A stretch of DNA of 64,000 bases from Drancourtella massiliensis. GTDB taxonomy: Bacteria; Bacillota; Clostridia; Lachnospirales; Lachnospiraceae. A program made the position numbers and the translations under genes. The notes under the pieces were generated by a model, which was not told the DNA's origin, did no database searches, and saw only the letters and a list, made by a program, of their open reading frames with translations. Position 1 is the stretch's first letter; every line of letters begins with the position of its first letter. The DNA lies in the NCBI RefSeq assembly GCF_016900655.1, contig NZ_JACJKH010000013.1, positions 31,689 through 95,688 of the forward strand, written 5' to 3'. Below are positions 18,608 through 26,853 of the stretch, piece by piece.

Positions 18608-20124
18608 GACTGTAGCTCCTCAGTATCATTTTTCTTCTTTGACTCCTGTTTCTTTCCATAGCCATAAGAGCCGTATCCATAGTAACCATATCCGTAACGT
18701 CCATAACCATAGTAGCCATATCCGCCCCTGTGTACCGGAACACCGTTGAACACGTATCCCAGAAGCGGTGCTTTGCTGTCTTCCAGCCCGGAAATACTGT
18801 CCAGAATCCGGCGTTTCTGCACCTGATCGTAACGGATCACATACAGGATGCCGTCCGACTGTTCCGCCAAAATGCTGGCGTCCTCAAACATTTCTACCGG
18901 CGGTGCATCCAGAAGAATCAGATCCCACTGTGCTTTCATTTCTTCCATGACCTCATGGAAACTGCTATGATTGAGGATCTGCTGAACACCTTTGACAGGT
19001 TTGTTTCCTCCAAGGAAATCTACTCCAGTCTCTTTCTCCCGATAAACTGCTTCTTTCAGCGTACATTTTCCTGCCACAACAGAAGCGAGTCCTCTTCCTT
19101 TTTCCTCCGTCAGATGCTTCCGGTCTGCCTGCTTGCGCAGGTCAGCGTCAATAAACAGAACTTTTACCCCATGGGATGCCGCTGCAATAGCAAGGTTATA
19201 AGCCAAAGTGGACTTTCCTTCTCCCGGCATGGTGCTGGTCAGTACCAGTACTTTACCGCCCTTTTCCTCCAGTTCACGGGAGATCCGGATCTGCAGACTC
19301 TGAATATTCTCCCGAAATGCCTGAGGTGTCCGGTTATCCTGCATCTGAATCCATCTGGTAGTCTGTTTTTTCCGAAGCTTTCTGGAGACTTCCGGTATAT
19401 TAGCAATACAGGAAAGGCTCATGACACTTTTCAACTCTTCCGGCTTCTGTACCGTTTTCTTGAAAAAAGCATACAGGCAGATAAGAAGAAATCCTGCTCC
19501 TGCCCCGTAGACAGCACCTTTTTTGATCTGTCCCCGGTAACTTGGCCGGTTGTACGGCTCCGTCGGAGTCGACGGCTCGTCGATCATATTAAATTTCGTA
19601 TCCCCGATGACAAACCGTGCCACGTCCGGATACACCTTAATAGCAGACTCCAAAATCGCTTTGGCATCTTCCGGGCTGTTGCTGGTTACGGTCATGGTAA
19701 TCATATTCGAGTCGGAAACTGCCTGTGCGGAGATACTTCCGTTCACCGCATCCACTCCCAGATCTTCCTCAATCGCCTCTGTCAAAAGGCTGCTGCTTAA
19801 AATATAAGGAAAGGTTTTCGCCAGCTGTCCGGCTGTTGTCGTATCATAATAAAAGTTATAGGTACTGTTTTCTGAATCTGTAGATCCTCCGGTCAGCACC
19901 GTAAAGGTTGCAGAGGATTGATACATTGGTGTATAAAACAGGCTGGTAGCTCTGAGATAAAATGCCCCTGCCCCGACTACAGCCAGAAGAATGATCAGCC
20001 ACCAGAAGCGGAGAATCCCCTGAATCACATTCCAGAACAGAGCCCCCAGATCGATCACGTCATCTTCATCAATCCTGCGGGACAGGTTCTGGTTATTCTT
20101 GCTATAAAGATCTCTCTCTGCCAT
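18604..20124 (-). CDS. Wzc-like polysaccharide chain-length regulator and BY-type tyrosine autokinase, Tyr-rich tail
   Basis: A 506-aa fusion of a Wzz domain and a BY-kinase. The Wzz part has membrane segments near residues 40-57 and 210-230. The kinase has Walker A MPGEGKSTLAYN, Walker A' FIDADLRKQ and Walker B LILLDAPP. The C-terminus from about residue 465 is a dense Y-G-Y run (about a dozen tyrosines), the expected autophosphorylation cluster. It should control EPS chain length and export together with the paralogue upstream and the PHP phosphatase downstream. GGAGG precedes the start. Confidence 0.93.
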   Translation of the reverse strand: MAERDLYSKNNQNLSRRIDEDDVIDLGALFWNVIQGILRFWWLIILLAVVGAGAFYLRATSLFYTPMYQSSATFTVLTGGSTDSENSTYNFYYDTTTAGQLAKTFPYILSSSLLTEAIEEDLGVDAVNGSISAQAVSDSNMITMTVTSNSPEDAKAILESAIKVYPDVARFVIGDTKFNMIDEPSTPTEPYNRPSYRGQIKKGAVYGAGAGFLLICLYAFFKKTVQKPEELKSVMSLSCIANIPEVSRKLRKKQTTRWIQMQDNRTPQAFRENIQSLQIRISRELEEKGGKVLVLTSTMPGEGKSTLAYNLAIAAASHGVKVLFIDADLRKQADRKHLTEEKGRGLASVVAGKCTLKEAVYREKETGVDFLGGNKPVKGVQQILNHSSFHEVMEEMKAQWDLILLDAPPVEMFEDASILAEQSDGILYVIRYDQVQKRRILDSISGLEDSKAPLLGYVFNGVPVHRGGYGYYGYGRYGYGYYGYGSYGYGKKQESKKKNDTEELQS

Positions 20125-20126
20125 CC

Positions 20127-21542
20127 TTACACCTCCTCGCTGCCATCAGTTCTGCCATATCCGTAGTAGGAATGTTCCCGAAGAGAACTCCACAACTGTT
20201 CTTTCAAAAAGGCGTTTAAAATGAAACCTGTAAAGTCCACGCCTGCCTGGCGGATCGTATCCGAAGCATCGTTTGCCGCTCTCACATCCGTCCAGTCCTG
20301 GCGAACGATCAGTACTGCGTTATCTGCCATTTTCAGCATCAATTCCGCATCGCTGGATACGGACATTGGAGGCGTATCCAGAATAATGTAGTCCATCTTT
20401 TTCCGACCGGCGTCAATCAGCGCTTTCATTTCCATTGAATCCAGATACCGTGCTGCATTATGGATGCTCTTCTCCTGAAACACCGTATAGATCTTTTCCT
20501 TTTTCTCATAAATTAGAACATCTTTAATCTCTGCCTTTTTGTCCAGATAATCCGATAGATACTTTCGGTTTTCTTCCTTTTTTTCAAACACTTTATAAAG
20601 AGCCGGCTTCTTCAAATCCACGTCAATCAGCATTACTCTCCGCCCTTTTTCCGCCAATGCAAGGGCCAGGTTTGCCGCCACAGAAGATTTTCCTTCATTT
20701 TCCGCCACACTGGTCACCATCAGTACCTTCTGGTCTCTCCTTCGCATATGATGGTCGATTCGGGTTGCTGTCTTACGTACTGCCTCTCCAAACGGCATAC
20801 TGACCAGTTTGGAAGAGATCAAAATGGACTTGTTCAGTTTCCGCAACGCTCCCCGGACGGTTTTATTTTTCCGCTCATATGGAATCAGTTCCAGAATCCG
20901 TCCATCCAGATTTCGTTTGGCTCCTTCCCTTGTTTTCACTGTGAACCGCAGGATAGACAGTAAAACGATCAGCCCGCCGGATCCAACTGCTCCTGCCAGA
21001 ATAGCAAGCTTCTGGTACCGGGAACTATTCATGGCATTGGAAGGTGCATACGGAACCGATGGTTCCTGTACGATCCGGAGCATCGCATTGGAGAAGAGAT
21101 AGTCCGATACCTCATCATAATTCCGGATGGCAGACTGGATCACCTGATACGCCCTTCTAGGGTTTTCACTCGTTACCTGCAGCGTGATCAGGTTCGTTTC
21201 CTCAATCACGGTTGCCTGAATCGTTTCGTTGATGGAATCTTCACCGAGCTCTTCTGCAATCTTTTCTTTTAAGACATTACTGTCGAAGACTTCGCTGAAG
21301 ACTCCGGCCATCTGGTTGGTCAAAGACAGAGAAGAATAGGCATTGCTGCCTCCCCTCGCACTGACTGCCATGGTGGCCTGGGCGGTAAATTCCGGCACAT
21401 ACAGGAAGCTCATGACTCCGGTCACTGCAAACCACCCTGCTGCAGCCGCCAGAAGAATCACCCATATATTTTTCAGCAGGTCCCGGATGATACACAGGAT
21501 GCTGATTTCATCTAGTCTGAATTCTCTTACTTCATTCTTCAT
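20127..21542 (-). CDS. Wzc-like chain-length regulator and BY-type tyrosine autokinase
   Basis: A 471-aa protein with the same Wzz plus BY-kinase layout as its downstream neighbour. It has membrane segments near residues 30-50 and 180-205, Walker A VAENEGKSSVAAN, Walker A' LIDVDLKKPAL and Walker B YIILDTPP. The tail is short with only a few tyrosines (HSYYGYGRTDGSEEV). AAAGGAG precedes the start. The neighbouring copy is separated by 2 bp. The two kinases are divergent in sequence, so this is not a recent tandem duplication. The weaker tail suggests a division of labour, which is an inference. Confidence 0.92.
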   Translation of the reverse strand: MKNEVREFRLDEISILCIIRDLLKNIWVILLAAAAGWFAVTGVMSFLYVPEFTAQATMAVSARGGSNAYSSLSLTNQMAGVFSEVFDSNVLKEKIAEELGEDSINETIQATVIEETNLITLQVTSENPRRAYQVIQSAIRNYDEVSDYLFSNAMLRIVQEPSVPYAPSNAMNSSRYQKLAILAGAVGSGGLIVLLSILRFTVKTREGAKRNLDGRILELIPYERKNKTVRGALRKLNKSILISSKLVSMPFGEAVRKTATRIDHHMRRRDQKVLMVTSVAENEGKSSVAANLALALAEKGRRVMLIDVDLKKPALYKVFEKKEENRKYLSDYLDKKAEIKDVLIYEKKEKIYTVFQEKSIHNAARYLDSMEMKALIDAGRKKMDYIILDTPPMSVSSDAELMLKMADNAVLIVRQDWTDVRAANDASDTIRQAGVDFTGFILNAFLKEQLWSSLREHSYYGYGRTDGSEEV

Positions 21543-21557
21543 CTGGTATCTCTCCTT

Positions 21558-22376
21558 TTACTCCCGCACGATTACGGTCAGCCAGGTTTCCCCCCTGCCT
21601 GTATCGCCGTCTGTCTGATATTGAACCTGATAGGTTCCAGCTTCCCCGGTATTGACCTGAGAACTGATGGAAAGGCTGCCTGCATCCAGCTGGTTGCCGT
21701 CCATATCTTCCACATAGTCCACATACTCTTCCGGGTGGAATTCTGCTCCTTTTTTTACGTACACAAGAGACTGTGTCAGGTGAATGTCTGTGCTGAGCTG
21801 AGATGCTTCCACGATATGAACCGGAAGTTCCGCCTGTGTCGTGTCACCCAGACTGTTGGATACTTCCACCTGGATCGTATAGTCTCCGGCGGTCCGGTAA
21901 TCGACATTACTCTCCAGCAGTTTCACCATAGAAGAAATGTCTCCGTCGATCTGATCCGTAGCATGGACATAGCTCCGTGCATTGTTCTCGGTTCCTACTG
22001 CAAAGACCAACGGTTGTGTCAACATAAATTTCGGAGCCTCATAATCAGTGAAACGGACTCTTCTGGTCAGAGTTGCCGCCTGATTGGAAGAATCAAAGAC
22101 CACGTATGTCAGGTTGCATACTCCCGGCTCAATGAACTGGGAAAAGTTGCCTGCCATGATCTGGTCTGTCAGATCCCCGTCTTTTTCGTCCTCTGCTGTC
22201 AATCCTTCCAACAGATCGCTTTCTTCATAAGAAGTGGAGACTTCCAGTTCTTCACGGTCGCTTGTGATGACCGGTCTGGTCGGATCTTCTGTTGCCTGTT
22301 CTTTAATCCGGGCCGCCCCGTAGATTCCAAGGCTTGCGATAAAAAGGATGATAACCAGTATTCTTATATATCTCAT
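21558..22376 (-). CDS. Membrane-anchored protein with bacterial Ig-like (DUF5011-type) repeats
   Basis: A 272-aa protein. An uncleaved-looking signal anchor (residues 4-22, hydrophobic, no lipobox Cys) is followed by an extracytoplasmic region with two to three Ig-like modules. Their hallmark is DEKDGDLTDQIMAG followed by EPGVCNLTYVVFDSSN, and again DQIDGDISSMVKLLES followed by AGDYTIQVEVSNS, as in DUF5011/HYR-like domains. It is probably displayed at the cell surface and might help assemble or retain EPS, but no catalytic residues are visible. It lies 15 bp upstream of the first kinase gene. Confidence 0.75.
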   Translation of the reverse strand: MRYIRILVIILFIASLGIYGAARIKEQATEDPTRPVITSDREELEVSTSYEESDLLEGLTAEDEKDGDLTDQIMAGNFSQFIEPGVCNLTYVVFDSSNQAATLTRRVRFTDYEAPKFMLTQPLVFAVGTENNARSYVHATDQIDGDISSMVKLLESNVDYRTAGDYTIQVEVSNSLGDTTQAELPVHIVEASQLSTDIHLTQSLVYVKKGAEFHPEEYVDYVEDMDGNQLDAGSLSISSQVNTGEAGTYQVQYQTDGDTGRGETWLTVIVRE

Positions 22377-22403
22377 CTTGTTTTCTCCTGTCTCTTAGCT
22401 TGG

Positions 22404-24164
22404 TCAGAATGCATCCAGAAATTCCTGAATGCCCTGTTCGTCTACCTGCGTAATCCCATGGTCCTGGATTTTATAGACCCGGTTACACATGGCAAATACG
22501 CTGGGCCGGTGTGCGGCCACAAGAATAGTCCGGTGCGGTTCTTTTTTAATGATTCTCCGAAGCACCCTCCGTTCTGTCGCCACATCCAGCGCACTGGTGG
22601 CTTCATCCAGAATCATGACCGGGGCATCTGCAAGAAGCGCTCTTGCAATAGACAGTCTCTGTTTTTGCCCCTCGGAAAATCTTGTTCCTCGCTCCCGAAC
22701 CTGTGTATTCATTCCTTCTTCCAATTTTTCAACAAACTCCCAGGCGCACGCTGCCTCCAGAGCCTGCCTGATTTCTTCGTCTGTCGCTTCGGGTTTGACC
22801 ATCCGCATGTTGTCCGCAATCGTCCCTGTAAAAAGGGTGTTGCTCTGAGGGATGTAGCTGAACAGGCATCGTGTAGCCGAAGATGCCTCCATTGCTGTCC
22901 GTCCTGGATTACCAAGATAGACCCGGCCTTTTTGCGGATGGTACAGACCCAGAAGCAGGTTTAGCGTCGTCGTCTTGCCCTGCCCGGACGGCCCGATCAA
23001 GGCAACAATCTCACCCGGATTGGCGGAAATATCCGCATTTTGGTAAATCCAGTTGTCTTCCTCATAGGCAAAGTCTACATTCTCCATGCGGACAAAGACG
23101 CCTTCTTCCTTGCTTCTTCGTTTCGCTTCTTCTGCTTCTTCTTTTTGTTCCATAGAATCCCTTGGCAGGCTGGTGACTTCCATGATTCGCTCTGCGCTGA
23201 TTCCGGCCCGGATCACCGTCGGCATGAGACTGATGATTCCGCTGAAAGATCCCCGGAGGGATCCTGCCATAGAGACAAACATCGTCATAGTCCCGTAACT
23301 GATGTCTCCTCTCCACAGCCGGTATGCTGCAAATCCATAACAGGCATAACCTACTGCCTGTCCTACCAGGGAGGTCACGATAGTTGTCCACTGCTGAAAC
23401 TTGTTCTGGAGCAGGGCCACATCCACGGTTTCTTTCTGGATTTTGTAAAATTTTTCCATAACCCGGTCCACCATGCCGAAGGCTTTGATGAACTGCAGGT
23501 TCTGGAAGGTTTCCTGGTCAAAGACCGTCCGGTCGCTGGCTACTTCCTGATTATCTCTCTGGAAGTCCCGCATCTTTTTCATGGAATACCGGGAAGTCAG
23601 GAAGGAAACCGGAGCTCCTGCCATAGCAATCACTGCCATGATGGGATCATTTTTCACCACGATTACAAAGGCTCCTCCAAAACTGATCAGAGTCGTCACC
23701 ACGTTAGGCAGGAAGGTGAGAATCGTATTCGCCACCATACTGGCATCTCCATTCACCCGGTAAAGGAGATCACCGGAACGATATTTTGACAAAGATTCCC
23801 AGTTCGTCTGCAGAACCTGCTCATAAATATCACTGCGGATTTCGTTAGTGACTTTGAGACGAACCCTGAGAGAAAGCCGGGTCTTGACGGCATTAATAAA
23901 AATCTGCGAAACGCCGACACCCACATATACTACAGCCACCTGTACGATTTCTGCAGAATTCACTCCTGTCACAGCATCTACCAGATCCCGGCTGACCACG
24001 GAAGTCCCCAGAGATAACACCGATCCGGAAGCTCCCAGAAGGATATATACCCCAATTAGAAACCAGTACTTCCGGACATAGGCATACATCCAAAGGAGCT
24101 CCCCGATCAGCTTTTTCAACTTGCCTTCTTTGATTTTCTGAATGATATGTTTGATCGAACTCAT
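22404..24164 (-). CDS. ABC transporter, fused permease and ATPase (exporter type)
   Basis: A 586-aa half-transporter: six transmembrane helices to about residue 330, then a nucleotide-binding domain with Walker A GPSGQGKTT, Q-loop YIPQSNTLF, signature FSEGQKQRLSIARALL (FSEGQ instead of LSGGQ), Walker B VMILDEAT and switch His in AAHRP. There is no N-terminal C39 peptidase, so it is not a leader-cleaving exporter. It could export a modified peptide or another small product of the upstream genes, presumably as a homodimer. The start is uncertain: ATG 24164 was chosen over an in-frame TTG at 24191; neither has a strong ribosome site. Confidence 0.88.
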   Translation of the reverse strand: MSSIKHIIQKIKEGKLKKLIGELLWMYAYVRKYWFLIGVYILLGASGSVLSLGTSVVSRDLVDAVTGVNSAEIVQVAVVYVGVGVSQIFINAVKTRLSLRVRLKVTNEIRSDIYEQVLQTNWESLSKYRSGDLLYRVNGDASMVANTILTFLPNVVTTLISFGGAFVIVVKNDPIMAVIAMAGAPVSFLTSRYSMKKMRDFQRDNQEVASDRTVFDQETFQNLQFIKAFGMVDRVMEKFYKIQKETVDVALLQNKFQQWTTIVTSLVGQAVGYACYGFAAYRLWRGDISYGTMTMFVSMAGSLRGSFSGIISLMPTVIRAGISAERIMEVTSLPRDSMEQKEEAEEAKRRSKEEGVFVRMENVDFAYEEDNWIYQNADISANPGEIVALIGPSGQGKTTTLNLLLGLYHPQKGRVYLGNPGRTAMEASSATRCLFSYIPQSNTLFTGTIADNMRMVKPEATDEEIRQALEAACAWEFVEKLEEGMNTQVRERGTRFSEGQKQRLSIARALLADAPVMILDEATSALDVATERRVLRRIIKKEPHRTILVAAHRPSVFAMCNRVYKIQDHGITQVDEQGIQEFLDAF

Positions 24165-24174
24165 GGCAATTTGA

Positions 24175-24966
24175 TCAATTCTCCCTGCCAAAAATAGTTT
24201 TCTCGGTTAGGTCTACCGCCTCTTCATCCGGACGGCAGGACAGTTCGTAAACCGGAAGTTTGGAAAGCAGATGATCCAGTGTTTCCAGACAAAGCTCCAT
24301 ACCATTCTCCAGCCAACGGGGATAGAAGACACTGTTGGAAACAGCAGTTACTTTCTCAAATCCCTCTAACTTGCGAATGGAGTTTTCTGGAGCCTGTTTG
24401 AGAATAACCAGCGCCTCTATCGGTACACTCGTATTCTCGCAATAAGGAGAAGAGCCGTGCCACGGAGTTCCCCAACCGAGAAAATTTTCTTCTGTTTCCT
24501 GCACAAAGACGATATCGCCGTTGATAATCAGGGCGTTCCGGTACTGATTCCAGAGTTCCGCCTGGGTGGTCTTTCCTATACCGGAAGGACCGAGGAACAT
24601 CAGGCCGTGACCCTGATAGTCAATGAGGGAACTGTGAAACTGGATCATGTGATGCTGGGAAGCATGAGCGTAAAAGGCTTGGATAAGGAACGCAGTAATA
24701 CATTCTCTATTCTGTAAGGGATAAAAAGAAATTTTTTTCCAATTATCCTCTACAAACATGAATTCATTCCTTTCAAAAAAGGTAGAGTGCCTATCATCCA
24801 TATTCAATTTTTCTATCCCGTAAAATATTTCAGCAGTTTTCGCCTTACAAATTGTTAAATGATATTGTTGTAAAGATATTGTTGTAAATTTCTTCCACTC
24901 TTCGTCAACAATTTCTTTTTCTGCTACAATATCAATTCCTGCTATGCAGTAATTCTGTCTAAACAT
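24175..24966 (-). CDS. HPr kinase-like P-loop ATPase (RiPP/EPS-associated HprK homologue)
   Basis: A 263-aa protein with an HprK-type P-loop FLGPSGIGKTTQAE (GPSGIGKT at 126-133), then NGDIVFVQET and GWGTPWHGSSPYCENT. Apart from the P-loop domain it lacks the rest of canonical HPr kinase/phosphorylase. Homologues sit in peptide-modification clusters; in some lasso clusters such kinases phosphorylate the precursor, which is known for that family but only inferred here. The start at 24966 has GGAAG 7 nt upstream and overlaps the 3' end of the preceding small gene by 25 bp. The first third is AT-rich relative to the rest. Confidence 0.78.
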   Translation of the reverse strand: MFRQNYCIAGIDIVAEKEIVDEEWKKFTTISLQQYHLTICKAKTAEIFYGIEKLNMDDRHSTFFERNEFMFVEDNWKKISFYPLQNRECITAFLIQAFYAHASQHHMIQFHSSLIDYQGHGLMFLGPSGIGKTTQAELWNQYRNALIINGDIVFVQETEENFLGWGTPWHGSSPYCENTSVPIEALVILKQAPENSIRKLEGFEKVTAVSNSVFYPRWLENGMELCLETLDHLLSKLPVYELSCRPDEEAVDLTEKTIFGREN

Positions 24967-25331
24967 CCTCTATCTTCCAAATTAGCACCATATTGCCCTA
25001 CGAATGCAGATTTTTTAAAAAAGTCCCAAGCCCCTAACATTTCATTTAGATCATCAGCATGTCCCGCATTAACATGCTCCCTTAATCCTTGTGCATCTGC
25101 TGAATGTTCCACTCCTTGCTCACATTTCCCATCATTTTTTTCCAAATATGCCGGCCAAGTTTCAGATAATGGACAATTTGGATCGTTAAAATACCAACCT
25201 GTACCTGTAAATCCATCTCCATTCCAATATAACCAATATCCTGTTTCCTCAGCTCCACCACCAGACGTTTCCAAGGTCATAATTCCATTGTTTACTGCTT
25301 TAGCATCTACTTCTATATAAATCTGTCCCAT
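24942..25331 (-). CDS. Orphan 129-aa protein; candidate substrate of the adjacent radical SAM enzyme
   Basis: I do not recognise this protein. It has 129 residues, is acidic, Gly/Trp-rich in the middle (GYWLYWNGDGFTGTGWYF), and contains cysteines in DPNCPL, GKCEQG and RGCLDR. The N-terminal part (GQIYIEVDAKAVNNGIMTLE) resembles a leader in length only. Translation is supported by AAAGGAG placed 7 nt before ATG 25331, inside the 3' end of the radical SAM gene, with which it overlaps by 19 bp. It is clearly more AT-rich than its neighbours. Position between a PqqD/radical SAM pair and an HprK-like kinase makes it a candidate precursor or cargo protein; no signal peptide is visible. Confidence 0.65.
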   Translation of the reverse strand: MGQIYIEVDAKAVNNGIMTLETSGGGAEETGYWLYWNGDGFTGTGWYFNDPNCPLSETWPAYLEKNDGKCEQGVEHSADAQGLREHVNAGHADDLNEMLGAWDFFKKSAFVGQYGANLEDRGCLDRITA

Positions 25332-26401
25332 ACCCATTCTCCTTTCTCTTCATCAAACCATTTCTTAATCTTCTCACAAAACTCTTCTGTTACCTTGTGC
25401 GGGCTCCCGCACTCTGCATTCAGCATTCCGGCACACTTGAAGCATACCTTCTGCACTTTGCAGGTCTTACATTCCTCTGGCCAGTCCAGTTCTTCTTCAT
25501 ACCGGATCAGTTTCTTCCATGCCTCCTGAAATGCCTGCTCTCTTATTTTGATATGTGGTTCATTCATAAAGCTGCAGAACCGCATTTCTCCGTCCCATGT
25601 AATCCAGTACCCCAGCCGGTAGTCCTTACAATAGTTACACGGCTTCCGTTCGATATTGACCGGTGCTTCTTTTAATCGGTACTGAATCTCTTTTTTCTTT
25701 TGTTCATCCAGCTTTTCCTGTACCCGGACGTCCTTTGCTTCACTGTCCGCACCCCGAACTGAGGACTTAACTCCTGCTGTCATCACCCATGGGAGCTGAT
25801 GACAGTACGCATAAAACGCCATCCGTTTGACATCTTCCTCATTCTGTCGGATGATGGTACTGACCAGTTGGATAGGGATCTTCATTTCTTTCAGTGTCCG
25901 GATCCCCTGATCGACTTTCGTAAATCCATTCGGCACCTGGCAGACCTGTTCATAGATCTCATCATTGGATCCATACAGAGTGATCTTCACACCTTTTGGT
26001 GGATAGTCTTCCAAAAGCTTTTGAAATTTTCCTTCGATCATGGAAGCGTTCGTCTGAAGGGTGATGAAAAATCCCATCTGCGTCAATTCTTTCCAGATCG
26101 TTTCAAACTCCGGATGCATCAGCGGTTCGCCTCCGGTGATGCAAAGCCAGGTCGTCCCGGCTTCTTTCGCCTCCCTTGCCACCCGGATCCATTCTTTTGC
26201 AGTCAGTTCTTTCCCATATTTATGGATCTCCGATGGCTTCAGGTGAACATAACACATCCGGCAGTTGAAATTGCATCTTGGAGTCAACTCAAAGGTTCCG
26301 GAAATCGGAATTGCATCTGCGAATGCCTTTTCCCAGACTGCTTTATAGAAGGGATCCAGCCATTCCATCCGCCGGCAGGCCGGCTCAAATTCATAGCTCA
26401 T
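25313..26401 (-). CDS. Radical SAM/SPASM enzyme, probable peptide maturase
   Basis: A 362-aa protein with CNFNCRMC (Cys 43, 47, 50) binding the SAM-cleaving 4Fe-4S cluster, then CITGGEPLMHP. A C-terminal cysteine-rich SPASM region has CNYCKDYRLGYWITWDGEMRFC and then CKTCKVQKVCFKCAG..AEC. This layout is typical of maturases that act on ribosomal peptides. It directly follows a PqqD-like gene (1 bp between stop and start), the usual recognition-element partner. The start ATG 26401 has GGAAAGGA upstream. The reaction is not predictable; peptide crosslinking or epimerisation are typical of the class. Confidence 0.88.
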   Translation of the reverse strand: MSYEFEPACRRMEWLDPFYKAVWEKAFADAIPISGTFELTPRCNFNCRMCYVHLKPSEIHKYGKELTAKEWIRVAREAKEAGTTWLCITGGEPLMHPEFETIWKELTQMGFFITLQTNASMIEGKFQKLLEDYPPKGVKITLYGSNDEIYEQVCQVPNGFTKVDQGIRTLKEMKIPIQLVSTIIRQNEEDVKRMAFYAYCHQLPWVMTAGVKSSVRGADSEAKDVRVQEKLDEQKKKEIQYRLKEAPVNIERKPCNYCKDYRLGYWITWDGEMRFCSFMNEPHIKIREQAFQEAWKKLIRYEEELDWPEECKTCKVQKVCFKCAGMLNAECGSPHKVTEEFCEKIKKWFDEEKGEWVWDRFI

Positions 26402-26402
26402 C

Positions 26403-26723
26403 TTAATCCTTTCCTTTCGGCATTCTTACAAAGACCCGTCCACGTGTGATCCCATCATCCAGAATGTTATTGTCCGCCAGCGTCTTTAAAAATTTCTCGA
26501 TGTCCGCTGCCGCCTGCTCTTCCGTCACTCCGCTGTAGTGCTCCATGATTTTTGCCACCAGATCTTCCTTTTCGAATTCGTGGTCTTTCATGTAGTCCCA
26601 CAGATACGCGCCCGAAGACGAGATGTAGACAATGGACGTCACCTCCTGCACCCGTTTCCCGGTGGGCACTACAACATACTGGCCTGCTACTTCCCGCAGG
26701 ATCAGTCCATCCTTCAATTTCAT
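26403..26723 (-). CDS. PqqD family protein (RiPP recognition element)
   Basis: A 106-aa protein matching the PqqD fold: MKLKDGLILREVAGQYVVVP, then SSSGAYLWDYMKD (the WxxL-like block of PqqD proteins) and DIEKFLKTLADNNILDD at the C-terminus. PqqD domains bind leader peptides and deliver them to radical SAM maturases. AAGGAG lies 9 nt before ATG 26723, so the longer in-frame start at 26843 is unlikely. It is followed immediately by the radical SAM gene. Confidence 0.88.
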   Translation of the reverse strand: MKLKDGLILREVAGQYVVVPTGKRVQEVTSIVYISSSGAYLWDYMKDHEFEKEDLVAKIMEHYSGVTEEQAAADIEKFLKTLADNNILDDGITRGRVFVRMPKGKD

Positions 26724-26853
26724 AGGCATCCACTCCTTTTTGGAATTTCCCTTGCTGCCTTCCCCAGATGTCGTTCCTTTCCTGTTTGTTCTTGTTTTGT
26801 CATATGTTTTGATGCTGTCGCATATACATGCTATAGAAAACATTGTGCAGGTT

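Noticed and set aside
18650..18735. Short tandem repeats resembling a repeat array
   Set aside because: They encode the Y-G-Y tail of the tyrosine kinase in frame; spacing and lack of unique spacers exclude CRISPR.
18730..19800. Plus-strand open frame of 356 codons opposite a Wzc-like kinase
   Set aside because: Antisense to well-conserved Walker motifs; composition is typical of a reverse-frame shadow.
21621..22964. Plus-strand open frame of 447 codons opposite the Ig-like protein and ABC transporter
   Set aside because: It spans two real minus-strand genes and has no family-like sequence.
26724..26853. Short peptide gene upstream of the PqqD-like gene (in-frame extension starting at 26843)
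   Set aside because: It is an in-frame extension of the PqqD-like gene without a ribosome site; the strong AAGGAG is placed for ATG 26723.
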